Origin: CAZZNY01 sp964655935
GTDB taxonomy: Bacteria > Patescibacteriota > Gracilibacteria > BD1-5 > UBA2023
Direction of reading: 5' to 3'
Assembly: GCA_964655935.1 (NCBI GenBank)
Contig: CAZZNY010000001.1
Coordinates: 372,001 to 436,000, forward strand
Length of the DNA stretch: 64,000 nt
Position 1 is the first letter of the stretch; each line of letters begins with the position of its first letter. A program made the position numbers and the translations under genes. The notes under the pieces were generated by a model. It was not told where the DNA came from, did not search any database, and was given only the letters and a program-made list of their open reading frames with translations. Positions 1 through 10,292 of the stretch are shown here, piece by piece.

Positions 1-1
1 A

Positions 2-583
2 TCTGGATCTGGAAAATCCACACTCATGAATATAGTCTGAATGCTTGATGTTCCCACAAGCGGATCCTATCTCTTTAATGGACAAGATGTTTCCCAAGTA
101 ACACCCGATGATCAAGCGATTCTTCGCAGACAGAATATCGGATTTATATTTCAGAGCTATAATCTTCTTCCACGAACCAGTGCACTTCATCAAGTAGCGC
201 TTCCTCTCATGTATCAGTGAGTATCACGAAGTGAACGAAATGAACGAGCATATCAGGCGCTTAAAAAGGTTTGACTAGAAGCAAAAGTTCATAGTATGCC
301 AAACGAAATGTCAGGTTGACAACAACAACGTGTCGCAGTCGCTCGAGCCATCGTTACAGATCCACTCTTTATCCTCTGAGATGAACCAACCGGAGCGCTT
401 GATAGTCATACAGGTATCGAAGTAATGGAACTTATCTCTATGCTGCACGACGAAGGAAAAACTATCATTATCATCACTCATAGTGCCGAAGTAAACGATT
501 TTGCAAAAAGACATATCATTCTTCGAGATGGACTCGTCGTTAAAGAAGATGGGCTCGAAGGAATTATGGAACATGGTTTGTAA
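2..583 (+). CDS. ABC transporter ATPase, MacB/LolD type (5' partial)
   Basis: ATP-hydrolysing subunit that would drive the permease encoded next. The window edge removes the N-terminus; the first visible residues are the end of the Walker A motif (SGSGKS). The signature MSGGQQQR near nt 308-331 and Walker B ILGDEPTG near nt 368-394 follow in order, then the H-loop ITH. In-frame UGA encodes Gly in the signature, in Walker B and in NIVGMLD, which is strong evidence for code 25. Stop is TAA. The Q-loop segment GFIFQSYNLLPR is typical of the MacB/LolD/FtsE branch. The permease begins 45 bp downstream, and an adaptor follows, so this is a tripartite-type export operon. Confidence 0.95.
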
Positions 584-628
584 ATAATCTCAGTCTCTCA
601 GTCTCTAAAAATCTAAAATTCTAATTCT

Positions 629-1825
629 ATGATGATCCAAGAACATATCCATTCAGCATTTCAGTCAATCGCTTCAAATAAAATGCGAGCTGGTTTGAGT
701 ATGCTTGGAATTATTATTGGTGTTTTTGCTATTATCGTAATGCTCGCAATCTGAGCAGGAACTTCAAGCACTATTATGGATCGTTTTAATGGAATGTGAG
801 CAAATCTTATTACCATCTCTCCAGGATGACAAAATCAATCAGATGTACGAAGTTGAGGAGCAAGAAGCTCACCAAAATTACTCGATGATGATTTTGTAGA
901 TTTTGTATCACAAATACCAAGAGTAACAGCCGTGTCTCCAACTGTATCATCAAGTAAACAACTTATCTATGGAACCTACAATTCCAATATACAGATAGTC
1001 TGAGCTACACCAATTTATCAAGAATTAAAAAGTATTATACTGAATAATTGAAATTTTATCTCACAAGAAGATGTGAATAATTCAGCGGCTATCGTAGTTT
1101 TATGAAATACTGTCGCACTGGATGCATTTGGTACTGAAGATCCTCTCGGAAAAGAAATAAAACTCCAAAATGGAATCTATACGGTCATCGGGGTGCTTGC
1201 AGATAATTCACAGCTCAATCGTCGAGTCATCATGCCAATAACGACAGTGATGTCAAAAATATCTGGAACACACTACTATTCTTCTCTCGATGTTCAGATA
1301 GACGATCCAAACAATATCACTTTCATGAGATCTTTTATCGAGCAAGAACTGAATCGTTATCTCAATGTTACTGACATAAGCCGTGAGCCATATTCGATAA
1401 GTTCACTTTCAGAAATGCTCTCAACGATCGAGCAAGTATCTTCTACCATGACTGCTTTCCTCGGAGGAATCGCTGCCATATCGCTCATCGTCTGAGGAAT
1501 CTGAGTCATGAATATTATGCTCGTATCGGTCACGGAACGAACCCGCGAGATAGGAATACGAAAGGCGCTCTGAGCTACCAGTGACGATATTATGTACCAG
1601 TTTCTCACTGAATCGATTCTCATAAGCATGTTTGCTTGAGTACTTTGAATATGACTAAGTTTCACAGCCGTTGCTATTCTGAATAAATTCTTAACTGCAG
1701 TCGTGTCCACTAATTCAGTCATCGTCGCATTTTCTGCTGTCGTAGCGATCGGTGTAGTATTTGGTATTCTCCCAGCATCAAAAGCCGCAAAACTTCATCC
1801 GATTGATGCACTCAGGTTTGAGTAA
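629..1825 (+). CDS. ABC transporter permease, MacB family
   Basis: 398-aa inner-membrane permease. One N-terminal transmembrane helix (residues about 20-45, after AFQSIASNKMRAGLSMLG) precedes a large extracytoplasmic MacB-PCD region (about 46-270). A C-terminal FtsX/MacB core has three helices starting near residue 274 and includes the characteristic [28 protein letters not shown] stretch (conserved family motif; several Gly are UGA). The start is the first of two ATGs. It sits between the ATPase and the adaptor, matching MacB-like machines that export peptides, lipids or antibiotics. The substrate cannot be told from sequence. Confidence 0.94.
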
Positions 1826-1875
1826 AAAATTCTCAGTTTCTAATTTCTCAGTTTCTAATCTCTAACTTTTTCTCC

Positions 1876-3927
1876 ATGAAATTCCGTTTTAAATTCAAAC
1901 ACTTCATCACCCTGGTTCTTCTCATCGGACTGAGTGTCGGTGCATATTATTTGTTTTTCAAAAAAAGCACTACCACAAATACTCAAACGATCACCGCAAC
2001 CATAAAGCGTGGAGATGTGAATTCGAGCATTAAAGTCACTGGAACTGCGAAACTTATCCATGAACAGAAAATTCGTTTTAATCAGCTTGGAAAAGTTACT
2101 GCTCTCCATTTTAAAGAATGAGATAAAGTGAAACAAGGACAAATTATCGCTGAACTCGATAGCACTGATGCTCTCAATCAGATCAAACAAGCAAACATCT
2201 CACTCAATGATTCAAAAATCAAGCTCGCTCAAGATCTTGAACCAGCAGAACAAAAAGATGTTCTCTCGGCACGCGCGACTGTAGATAAATGACAATCAGA
2301 TATCGAGCTCGCAAAAACAACACTTGAAAATCTTAAAATCGAAATAAATAACAAACTTGCTGATCTGCAAAATCAAATAGGTACAAAACAATCTGACATT
2401 ATTAGCAAAACTAATTCCCTCACGCTTGCCCAGAGTCAGATGGAAGTTCTTATAAAACAAGAAGGGAAAAATGTATCGGATACTTCCGTTTCCACTAACA
2501 AAACAGTAAGTACCGCATACTCTGACGGACGAAAATATCTTATCGATGCAAAAAAATATCTCGTACAAATAGATCAGATATTCGGTATAAGCAGTGAAAA
2601 CAAGAGTCTGAATGATGGATTCGAGAACTATCTCTCAGCCAAAGACATTACTCTTAAAAACCAAGTGGAAACCAGCTGGAATCAGGCAATACAATTACTC
2701 GATCAAAGCACAAAATCTTACGAGCTTCTCAATGCGACCACGGCAACTTCCGAAGAGATTCAGACGGTTCTCACACAAATACAATCACTTTATAATGGAC
2801 TCATAATCGCTGGGAAAAACTCTTCCGATGCAGTAAATGCTAGTATAGCTTCTTCCAGTTATCCACAGTCACAAATCGACGGCCAGTATTCGAGCATGCT
2901 TCAAGTAGTCAGTGGAGCGCAAGGAAGTTTTACACAGATAGAATCAACACTCGCGAATCTTAAAACAGTATCTGATCCAGCTCTTCAGAAACTCCAGAGT
3001 GATAATAATATCTCGAAACAACAATCCGCTATTAATGATGCAAAAACAGCACTTAATACGGCAAAAAACGATCTCGTAAGTCTTCAAAATAATCTCGATC
3101 TCACGACCGCCAACTACAAGAATCAAATCAAACAACAAGAGTTTTCCATACAGAATCTCATAAATTCTCTCGCAACCAATAAAGCAAATCTCAGTCTTAT
3201 CCAACAAGGTACGAAAAAAGAACAAATAGCTCTCGATAAAAGTGCCATAGCAAAACAGGAAATCTCTCTTGAACAGGCGAAAAAATCACTCGATAAATAT
3301 CGTATCGAAGCACCATTCGATGGGATTGTTCGTCAGATCGACTTCCTCGTCGGAGATAATATCGTCTCAGATGATACGAAATATGTCTACATAGATAATC
3401 CGAATCTTCTCGAAATCACTGCTCAGCTCGACCAGATCGAAGTGGCAAAACTTAAAATCTGACAAAAAACATCCATCGTTTTTGATTCCTTTCCTGATGT
3501 CACTTTTTCCGGTTCCGTCTCAGAAATCAATTCTACACCGATACAGTCTTCCGGAGTAACTTCTTACGAGATTAAGATTACCATGGATAAAGGAAAACAT
3601 TCAATCTTCAGTGGAATGACTGCAAAAATGACAATCATCGTCGATGAACGAAAAAACGTTCTCGTCGCTCCGACATCGTTCATCCAGAAAAAGAAAGACA
3701 TGCAATATGTAACTCTTCAAGATGGAACTCAAGCCAAAATAATACTCTGACTCGAAAGTCCGACAAAAGCAGAGATCAAAGAATGAGTCGAAGAATGAGA
3801 GATAATTACTCGAACTATTACCATCTCAGGAAGTGGAAGTCAATCAAAATCACTTCTGAACATCGGATGAGGCGGAGGCTGAAATAGAGCTGCTAGTGGA
3901 GGTGGTGGAGGAGATATTCCTCATTAA
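1876..3927 (+). CDS. Periplasmic/surface adaptor (HlyD/MacA-like) with very long coiled coil
   Basis: 683-aa membrane-fusion-type adaptor. A transmembrane anchor lies at about residues 8-27. One lipoyl half (about 65-97, with GKVTALHF..GDKVKQGQ) and its partner (about 475-500, APFDGIVRQIDFLVGDNIV) flank an Ala/Gln/Lys/Asn-rich alpha-hairpin of roughly 370 residues. A beta-barrel/MPD-like region follows, ending in a Gly-rich tail. The hairpin is longer than usual for MacA/HlyD adaptors and may reflect an unusual cell envelope. It follows the permease by 50 bp and surely works with it. UGA encodes Gly at several sites, including the Gly-rich tail. Confidence 0.9.
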
Positions 3928-3981
3928 TATTTCTCTCAAAATATAGTTTTACTGTGAAAAAAGTAATTTGTACGATCTATC

Positions 3982-4009
3982 TTGATATTTAGAGCAATTC
4001 CCCTATAAT
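3982..4009 (+). promoter_or_regulatory. Sigma70-type promoter for the small lipoprotein
   Basis: TTGATA, a 16-bp spacer and a perfect TATAAT, placed 30 bp before the ATG at 4040. Seen by eye; not experimentally tested. Confidence 0.55.
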
Positions 4010-4039
4010 TCCCCTGTTTATTCAATCATCTTTTCTTTT

Positions 4040-4243
4040 ATGAAAAAAATTATTCTTTTTGCACTCACTACACTCATCCTCAGTGCTTGTACAACTACGA
4101 CAAATACGACTCCCATAGAACCCACGACTACTGGAACAATGAGTACTACCGAAGATAAAGAAGTACAAGATACCCTCAAAGAAATCGATGATGTCATGAA
4201 TAATACTAAAGTGGAAACCTCCACAGCAACAACTGCAAAATAA
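4040..4243 (+). CDS. Small Thr-rich lipoprotein
   Basis: 67-aa predicted lipoprotein. MKK plus a hydrophobic stretch ends in the lipobox LSAC (Cys at residue 15), followed by a Thr-rich linker and an acidic helical segment. No catalytic motif and no family recognised. It has its own promoter-like sequence upstream and a hairpin terminator just after the stop, so it is probably monocistronic. Confidence 0.75.
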   Translation: MKKIILFALTTLILSACTTTTNTTPIEPTTTGTMSTTEDKEVQDTLKEIDDVMNNTKVETSTATTAK

Positions 4244-4249
4244 ATCCTC

Positions 4250-4276
4250 ATACGCCTCACAAAAGGCGTATTTTTT
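4250..4276 (+). terminator. Rho-independent terminator
   Basis: ATACGCCT..AGGCGTAT stem followed by six T residues, immediately downstream of the lipoprotein stop codon. Confidence 0.85.
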
Positions 4277-4284
4277 AAAAAAAG

Positions 4285-4312
4285 TTGAAATATCGGAAAA
4301 ATATGTGACAAT
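4285..4312 (+). promoter_or_regulatory. Probable promoter of the secreted glycosidase-like gene
   Basis: TTGAAA, 16-bp spacer, GACAAT, about 30 bp upstream of the ATG at 4343. Weaker -10 match than its neighbours. Confidence 0.35.
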
Positions 4313-4342
4313 TCTCCCGTTATCAATTAATATTCCTTTCAT

Positions 4343-5326
4343 ATGAAAAAAATATTAGCACTTTTCATTGTTCTTGGAAGTCTTTTTTCACTCTATTTAC
4401 CCGGACTTCAACAAGTAGATGCTACATCTCTCAGTGATCAAGCAAAAGCTACTTGGCTCTGGAATACCACTTCTATTCTCACCACAAAATCTACCATCTC
4501 TACGGCAGAGAAAACAAACGTCAAAAATCTTATCGCTTTCTGCAAACAAAAATGAGTCACTGAAATCTATCTGCAGATCAATCGTGATATTCCGAAAAGC
4601 AAATATCAATACCTTGTTTCACAGCTTAAAGGTGCGAGCGTAACAGCTGGAAACACAACTCAACCAATTCTTGTACAAGCACTCGATGGATCTTCTACGT
4701 GGATTACTCCCGACGGCGACCTTCGAAAAAATGCATTTTTCGACTGGGTTATCTCTTATCAGACAGCAGTGACTACAAGCCAAAGATTCTCAGGAATCCA
4801 CCTCGATGTCGAGCCATATACGAATCCTCTCTGGAATAGTGATCTCGCGGCAGGAATTCTTGCGTATCAGAATTTCGTCGTAGATGCAAAAACTCGAGTC
4901 GACACAGCAAATACAAACGGGAATCTTTGACTCTGACTTATGTTTGATATCCCATTCTGGTACGATGGAAAAACATATACTAACACTTACGGATCCGGAA
5001 ATCTTGCAGAGTGGATGTATCAGACCGTTCCTGCTGTCGCTATTATGTCATACCGAGATTCCCTCGATGGGAATTATGGTGGAATGTGGAGTGTCTCTCA
5101 GACAGAACTCGCCTATGGAAAAACATATGGTAAAAAAACTATCATCTCAGCTGAAGTTCTTCTCGGAAATCCTACGTATATCAGCTTTTACGAAGAATGA
5201 GAAGCTGCAATGTTGAATGTACTTAGTGGAATGGTGGCACGAATCTCAGGAGATCCGACAACTTCCGGAACGAATTTCTGATTTGCTGTTCATGATTATA
5301 AAAACTGGAAAACAATCAAACCGTAA
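4343..5326 (+). CDS. Secreted barrel-type, glycosidase-like protein
   Basis: 327-aa exported protein with an N-terminal signal peptide (residues 1-27, ending LQQVDA). Alternating beta/alpha segments read like a TIM barrel: TEIYLQINRDI, a strand GIHLDVEPY with acidic D155 and E157, LGLMFDIPFW, VAIMSYRDS, KTIISAEVL, FGFAVHDY. The DxE pair at a strand end and Tyr/Trp-rich loops resemble glycoside hydrolases acting on surface polysaccharide, but I cannot assign a family with certainty. Three of its Gly codons in the barrel core are UGA. Likely monocistronic. Confidence 0.6.
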
Positions 5327-5444
5327 TCTCCTGTAAATATTTTATTATGCCCCATGTTAGAATTTAAGGATAATTATTTGCTTTTCTTTTGGGAATCTTT
5401 CATACTTTCCTATGAAGTTATTTATATATTCACTTTTTCTCTCT

Positions 5445-5663
5445 ATGAAAAAAGTTCTTACTCTTGGGATTCTCGCAGTATCTGCAGTCTCACTTCTCGC
5501 TTCTTGTTCTTCTTCTACAGATAGTAATCTGAATTCACGACCGGCAAAAAATTCTATATCTAATGCAAAAAACATCAATAGCGTAACTAATGTTAACGAT
5601 ACTGGATTTACTAAAGATCTCGTGAAAGGTTCTGCCGAAAACATCAAATTGTTTGATGAATAA
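5445..5663 (+). CDS. Small lipoprotein
   Basis: 72-aa lipoprotein beginning at the ATG before AAAAAAGTTCTT. The lipobox is LASC within SAVSLLASCSSS, followed by a Ser/Asn-rich linker. An in-frame ATG at 5412 would add 11 residues ahead of the signal peptide; the inner start gives the normal MKK.. signal. No function recognisable. A strong hairpin terminator follows. Confidence 0.7.
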   Translation: MKKVLTLGILAVSAVSLLASCSSSTDSNLNSRPAKNSISNAKNINSVTNVNDTGFTKDLVKGSAENIKLFDE

Positions 5664-5686
5664 TATTGATTTTCTATAAAAAATCC

Positions 5687-5720
5687 AAAATCCTCTAAGA
5701 AAATTCTTAGAGGATTTTTG
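5687..5720 (+). terminator. Rho-independent terminator
   Basis: AAAATCCTCTAAG / CTTAGAGGATTTTT inverted repeat with a 6-nt loop and a T run, 24 bp after the lipoprotein stop. Confidence 0.88.
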
Positions 5721-5753
5721 TATAACACACAATTTTATCAATTCAAAGTAAAT

Positions 5754-5780
5754 TTGATATATAGAAAATAGGCATATAAT
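5754..5780 (+). promoter_or_regulatory. Promoter candidate for the 5815 gene pair
   Basis: TTGATA and TATAAT separated by 15 bp (16 if the -35 is read as TTTGAT), 34 bp upstream of ATG 5815. Confidence 0.4.
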
Positions 5781-5814
5781 TATCCCTAGAAACATTATCC
5801 ATAATTTTTCATTT

Positions 5815-6399
5815 ATGAATGAAGAAAGAGGATCTACAGGGTTATCAAACGGACAATACGCTCGTTTTATCGACGTTTTTGATCCTATAGCTTCAAAAAC
5901 CATTCATCTTTCCTGAGATTCTGAAAATACTACAACACCTTCCATTAATTTTTGGTATAAAGTAGGAGCTGGAATGGAAGACTGAGGTGATATAATGGCT
6001 GACATAATAGAAGAACTTCAGTCAGACACGATACTTCAATCTCAAATCAACATATCCACCATCAAAGCTCTCGTACATACTCTTCTTAAAAAAGATTTGA
6101 TCAAGGAAATTCCCCAAGAAGTCAGTATCACTCTTCCTACAAAAGATAAAGAATGAAAAAAACTCACATATAAACTTTCTTGACTGCAATTTTTCAATTT
6201 TCTAATCAATAGTCTCAAAATGAGACTGAAATCGAAATGACATCAAAAACTTGCCTATGAAACACTTCGAAAAAGAGAGGAAGAGATAACCAAAAAAACA
6301 TCAAAAGCTCAAGAATGAGACAAAGAAGAATGAAAATCTATAAATGAAACTATTGATTATGTAAGATTGCTCAGTAAGCTTCTTTTAGAAAGCAACTAA
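5815..6399 (+). CDS. Hypothetical protein, helical, charged
   Basis: 194-aa cytoplasmic protein with no signal peptide or membrane segment. The N-terminal part contains FWYKVGAGMEDGGDIMADI; the C-terminal half is very Lys/Glu-rich and helical (RKREEEITKKTSKAQEGDKE). No family recognised. It is followed after 15 bp by the hemerythrin-like gene, so the two are probably co-transcribed. At least six Gly are UGA-encoded. Confidence 0.6.
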
Positions 6400-6414
6400 C
6401 CGGTAATAAAAGAT

Positions 6415-6927
6415 ATGTGAACAGAAACAAATAAACATTGTGGTGTTCCTGAACTCGATACACAACACGATCAAATCGAGACTTTGATTGCGAACATTTG
6501 AGAAAATCCAAATACTTCTCAGCTACGAGAGCTTTTTCTTTGACTTGTTCATCACTTTCTTTTTGAAGAACAATTCTTGCGCGAAGTTTTAATTGAAATG
6601 GAAGAAAATCCAGAAAAAAAATCTACTCAATTTACCACCTCGCGATCTATTCAATCTCATTCAGTATTCCATCACTGTGTACTCACTCAGCTCGTTCATC
6701 TTATAGAAAAACCGAATCAAGAAGGAACTTATCAGGATTTTATCAAAGGACTCGACAGGAATGATAATCTGGATCAGCGTTACTTTCAAGAACTTTCAGA
6801 AAATCCGGGCCTACTCAACAGGATAAATACAAGAATTCAGATAATACTTGATAAAACCCCAACCTTCCCCGAAGATCTTCCACTTATTGAAATTTGTGAT
6901 ATTCATCAAGGAACCAGCAGTCTCTAA
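6415..6927 (+). CDS. Hemerythrin-like protein
   Basis: 170-aa four-helix-bundle protein. Helix pattern matches hemerythrin HHE domains: PELDTQHDQIETLI (H18), HHFLFEEQF with H47 and E51 spaced HxxxE, and HSVFHH with H82 and H86 spaced HxxxH. These are the usual ligands of an oxo-bridged di-iron site binding O2 or NO. The partial ligand set (no Trp at the N-terminus, unclear final Asp) leaves iron binding unproven. The second half (residues about 100-170) is an extension of unknown role. Its start (ATG UGA) needs UGA=Gly. Confidence 0.65.
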
Positions 6928-6932
6928 TTTTA

Positions 6933-8510
6933 CTAATCCATAAGATTTATCTCTGAAGGCGTTTTCGCCTTCTCTTTTTTAAATAATTCTTTTAGAGTTT
7001 CTTTTCCAAATACCATAAATACTCCACCTAGAAATATAATACCAAATACTGTACCAGAGCAAATCATACGAACTACTACGTGAACATTTTGGAGAATCTC
7101 AAAATGAGCAATAAAATAATTCAAAACTCATCAAAGCGTTGCAAAGACTGCTGAAATTCCCATGAATACAAATGGTGGTCGAAATTTTACCACTCGAGAA
7201 GCCACTATCCATGTAATCGCAAGAAGTAAAATCTCAGAGACTAATGTCATTATTGCAGAACCATAAAATGAAAGATACGGTATCAAAATAATATTTCCAA
7301 GTGCATTAAAAAGCACTAAAATAACATTCACCTTTAGCAAACGACGCTGTTCATTCGCAGATACAAGCAAGTATGTAAAAATAGACGAAAGAAAGTATAC
7401 CAGAAAAACTGGCATAACCATTATAAATGCATCTATCGCTCCATAACTTCCCCATTTTGTCTGGATCATCGTCGTCAGATATTCTTTTTTCGAAAGCAGA
7501 AGAATAAGATCGTGTGCATTTACCGAAAGATAGACGGTAATTCCGAGACCAAAAAGAAACAATGCTTTATAGGCTTTGAGTGCGAGAATCCTTAATCAAT
7601 CTTCATCTTTATTTTTGATAGCCTCAGCAAAAAGCGGAAGCATAGAATTTAAAAAGAGGGTTCCAAACATCATCCCAACTTCGACTATTTTCATCGAAAC
7701 AGAGTACAATCAAACTACTTTATCAGCTTGCGCTGCAGGTTCCATAAAAGAAAGAATCGCAACATCTTGCTTAAAATAAATAGTATTGAAAAAAAGCGCG
7801 AGACCATACGGGACAGACGAAACCAAAAGAGTTTTTGCAAAGCTCCACTTGAATCGAAAACCAACTGGAATGATCGTATTTGCATGACGCCAGATCATGG
7901 CTGTCATAACTATATTACCCACAAGTCCCGCAGCCATAACAGAGAGAAAAGCCCAGTTATAGAGTGATGGGTTGGCTTGGATCGAAGAAGCTGGGAAAAG
8001 AGCAAAAACTATAAGAGCAACAGTGGCAACATTTACGATTTTTCCAACGGTTGTAGAATAAAAAGAAAATTGGGTTTTAAGAAATCCCTGCAGAAAAGAA
8101 AGAACGGCAGAATTAATCAATCAAAAAAGAGTAAATACTCCAGTGATTCCGATCGCACAGAGAGCAAGTGGAGATGAATATCCTGGAAGGAACATCGCGA
8201 TACCAACCGCAAGAAAAATAATCGCCACTCAGAGTGCTGTACGAATCGTCATCATATTTCCCTGGATATCTTGGACTCGCTCGATATCATCTCGATGCTT
8301 CGCGATCTCACGGACTGTAATAGCGTAAAGACCAAGATCGGCCAACACTGAAAAAATCGAAAGATAATTATAGACCTTTGAATAGAGTCCATATCCTTCG
8401 ATTGGTAGATAATTTGTAAGAATCTTAATAAGAACAATCGACAAAAGTGCCGTCGAGATTTTTCATCAAATCTGAGCGATAGTATTCCAATAGACTTTTT
8501 TAGTGGCCAT
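6933..8510 (-). CDS. Polysaccharide/lipid-linked sugar flippase (Wzx/MATE-like)
   Basis: 525-aa integral membrane protein of the MOP flippase superfamily. It has about 12-14 hydrophobic helices and the family's N-terminal pattern: WNTIAQIGGKISTALLSIVLIKILTNYLP, then GYGLYSKVYNYLSIFSVLADLGL. The VREIAKHR cytoplasmic loop and the mid-protein QDVAILSFM..ADKVVGLYSV are also typical. Expected to flip undecaprenyl-linked oligosaccharide or another lipid-linked sugar. A hemerythrin-like gene converges on its 3' end with 5 bp between stops. A second flippase of this superfamily lies at 58400-59968. Interrupted by UGA codons in the standard code but intact in code 25. Confidence 0.88.
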
Positions 8511-8578
8511 TTCTTCGGATTTTATTTAAAAACAAACGTACTGGGATTGTATAGAAAAACTGAAAACTCCAAATCTTA

Positions 8579-10282
8579 TTATCAAATCATATGGGAATCA
8601 TAACACTCCTCACAATACACAATCTCAGTTCTTTCTGGAGAGTAAGTAGTAAGAATATCCTTATGACATTTATCACACTTTCTTTCAAAGAGCTTTCTTG
8701 GATTTCTCAATGCCATCCGATCTTTATGTCTTTGATCTGGATGTCTTCTTGGGATTGGAAGATTATGTTTTCTATAGAATTCTAATTCTTGTTTTATGAT
8801 TCGAAAAAGTTTGTTCGAGACTTCACATTCGATTGCCCAATTAAGAATATCATCAGGTATCTTGGAAATATCATCAGGCAATTTACTTGCTGGAATAATC
8901 TTTTCTACTTTAGGGAATGGAGCTTCGTAGTCTGACCAGTTAAATCCGAGTTTCAGTGCTTCTGATTTTTCTAGAGGAAAATATTCTGAAGCTGCTGTTT
9001 CGTTGTATCAGAATGGAGAAAGAGAAGCAGGAAAGAATTCTCACCATTCTCATGTTTTTTGCATGTGTTCGATGATCTTTGGAACCAATTCTTCGTATTG
9101 TTCTTTTGTGTATTGTTTGTTGAGGATGCAGTATTGTTTGTTTCGGAGTCCGATGCAACCGAAACAATCTGAACAATCAATACAATGATCTAAATAAATC
9201 CCTCTTGTTCCATTTGAAACAGATGAAAAAACAACATTGTAAGCCTTTCCCCCCGTGCTAATTACCTCAAGACATAATTCTCAGGGTCATGAAGTTGAGT
9301 TATAATCATAACAATCAGAAAGATATTCAGAATTTGTACAATATTTTATATCCCTACAATCAAACGACGAAAATGAAGACACAGCATTACTACAATTTTT
9401 CAAATCATCTCATGTAACATTTTCACAAGCAATGGTATTGATAGATTTTTGAATAACTTCTCTTTTTCTTTCAAAATATATTTTCTTTGTTTGTATTAAA
9501 TTTACCAACAACTCTTGTTTTTTTTCAAAATATTCATTTTCTGAATATTGAATATTATTTATGCAAAATTGTTTGTTGGTTATATTGAAACACAAAAAAC
9601 AATCAGTACAATTTTGACAATTAAATAGAAAATAACAATTTTTACAATTATTTGAATTTTGTGAAAAAAGTATATCAAAACAATTAAAGCATCCAATACA
9701 TTCATAACAACCATGTAAATATCATCAAGTATTTATATCAATCGAGCTATCTGAAAAAGACATATTATAACCATACAAACAATTCTCGTTATTCGTCGAA
9801 TCAAACAATAAATAACAATTTTTTAATCCCGATGCATAATTCGTATAATCCGAATTGATCCCAGGCATTGTAATCATTGCTAATTTTGGAACATTACTCT
9901 GTAGCTCCGTAAACTGTCTAAAAAAATTCTTCGAAAAATCTAAATTCATTCAATAATCTCATGCATTCCAATTATCAGACCACCAATAATCATTATTAAA
10001 AACTTTATATGATTCCTGTGGGGAATAAACTGAGATTATCTCTTTTCATGTCGCATCACATTTTCTTTTATAAAGTTTTCTCTCATTACGAAAAGCGAGC
10101 CGTCTCTGTTGACGACAGTCTGGACAAAGTGTGGGAGTGGGAATAAAAAATTTTTGTCAGTTAAAAACTGGAGAAACTTTATCGTAAAATTCCAGATCTT
10201 TATCGGTAATTGGAAAACTAATCTGACACCGTTTACAGCTTTTTGTTTCGATGAGTTTTTCGTTTTGTGAAATTGGATACAT
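8579..10282 (-). CDS. Cys-rich zinc-ribbon/beta-repeat protein, paralogue 1
   Basis: 567-aa member of a five-copy tandem family in this window. N-terminus: MYPISQNEKLIETKSCKRC, a zinc-ribbon of two CxxC pairs (about residues 16-19 and 53-56, LCPDC), then RRLAFRNERKLYKRKCDATG and a WWSDNWNA motif. The middle 300 residues consist of irregular repeats rich in Asn, Cys, Ser and aromatic residues (for example NCYLLFDSTNNENCLYG), compatible with a parallel beta-helix. The C-terminus has KQYTKEQYEELVPKII, PFPKVEKIIPASKLPDDISKIPDDILNWAIECEV, PRRHPDQR and a second zinc ribbon (CDKC..CEECY). No signal peptide. Function unknown. Ten bp separate it from paralogue 2 upstream. Confidence 0.85.
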
Positions 10283-10292
10283 AGTCTTTTAG

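Noticed and set aside
311..574. Minus-strand ORF over the ABC ATPase
   Set aside because: The plus-strand frame has all ABC motifs in order; the antisense frame is a shadow without recognisable motifs.
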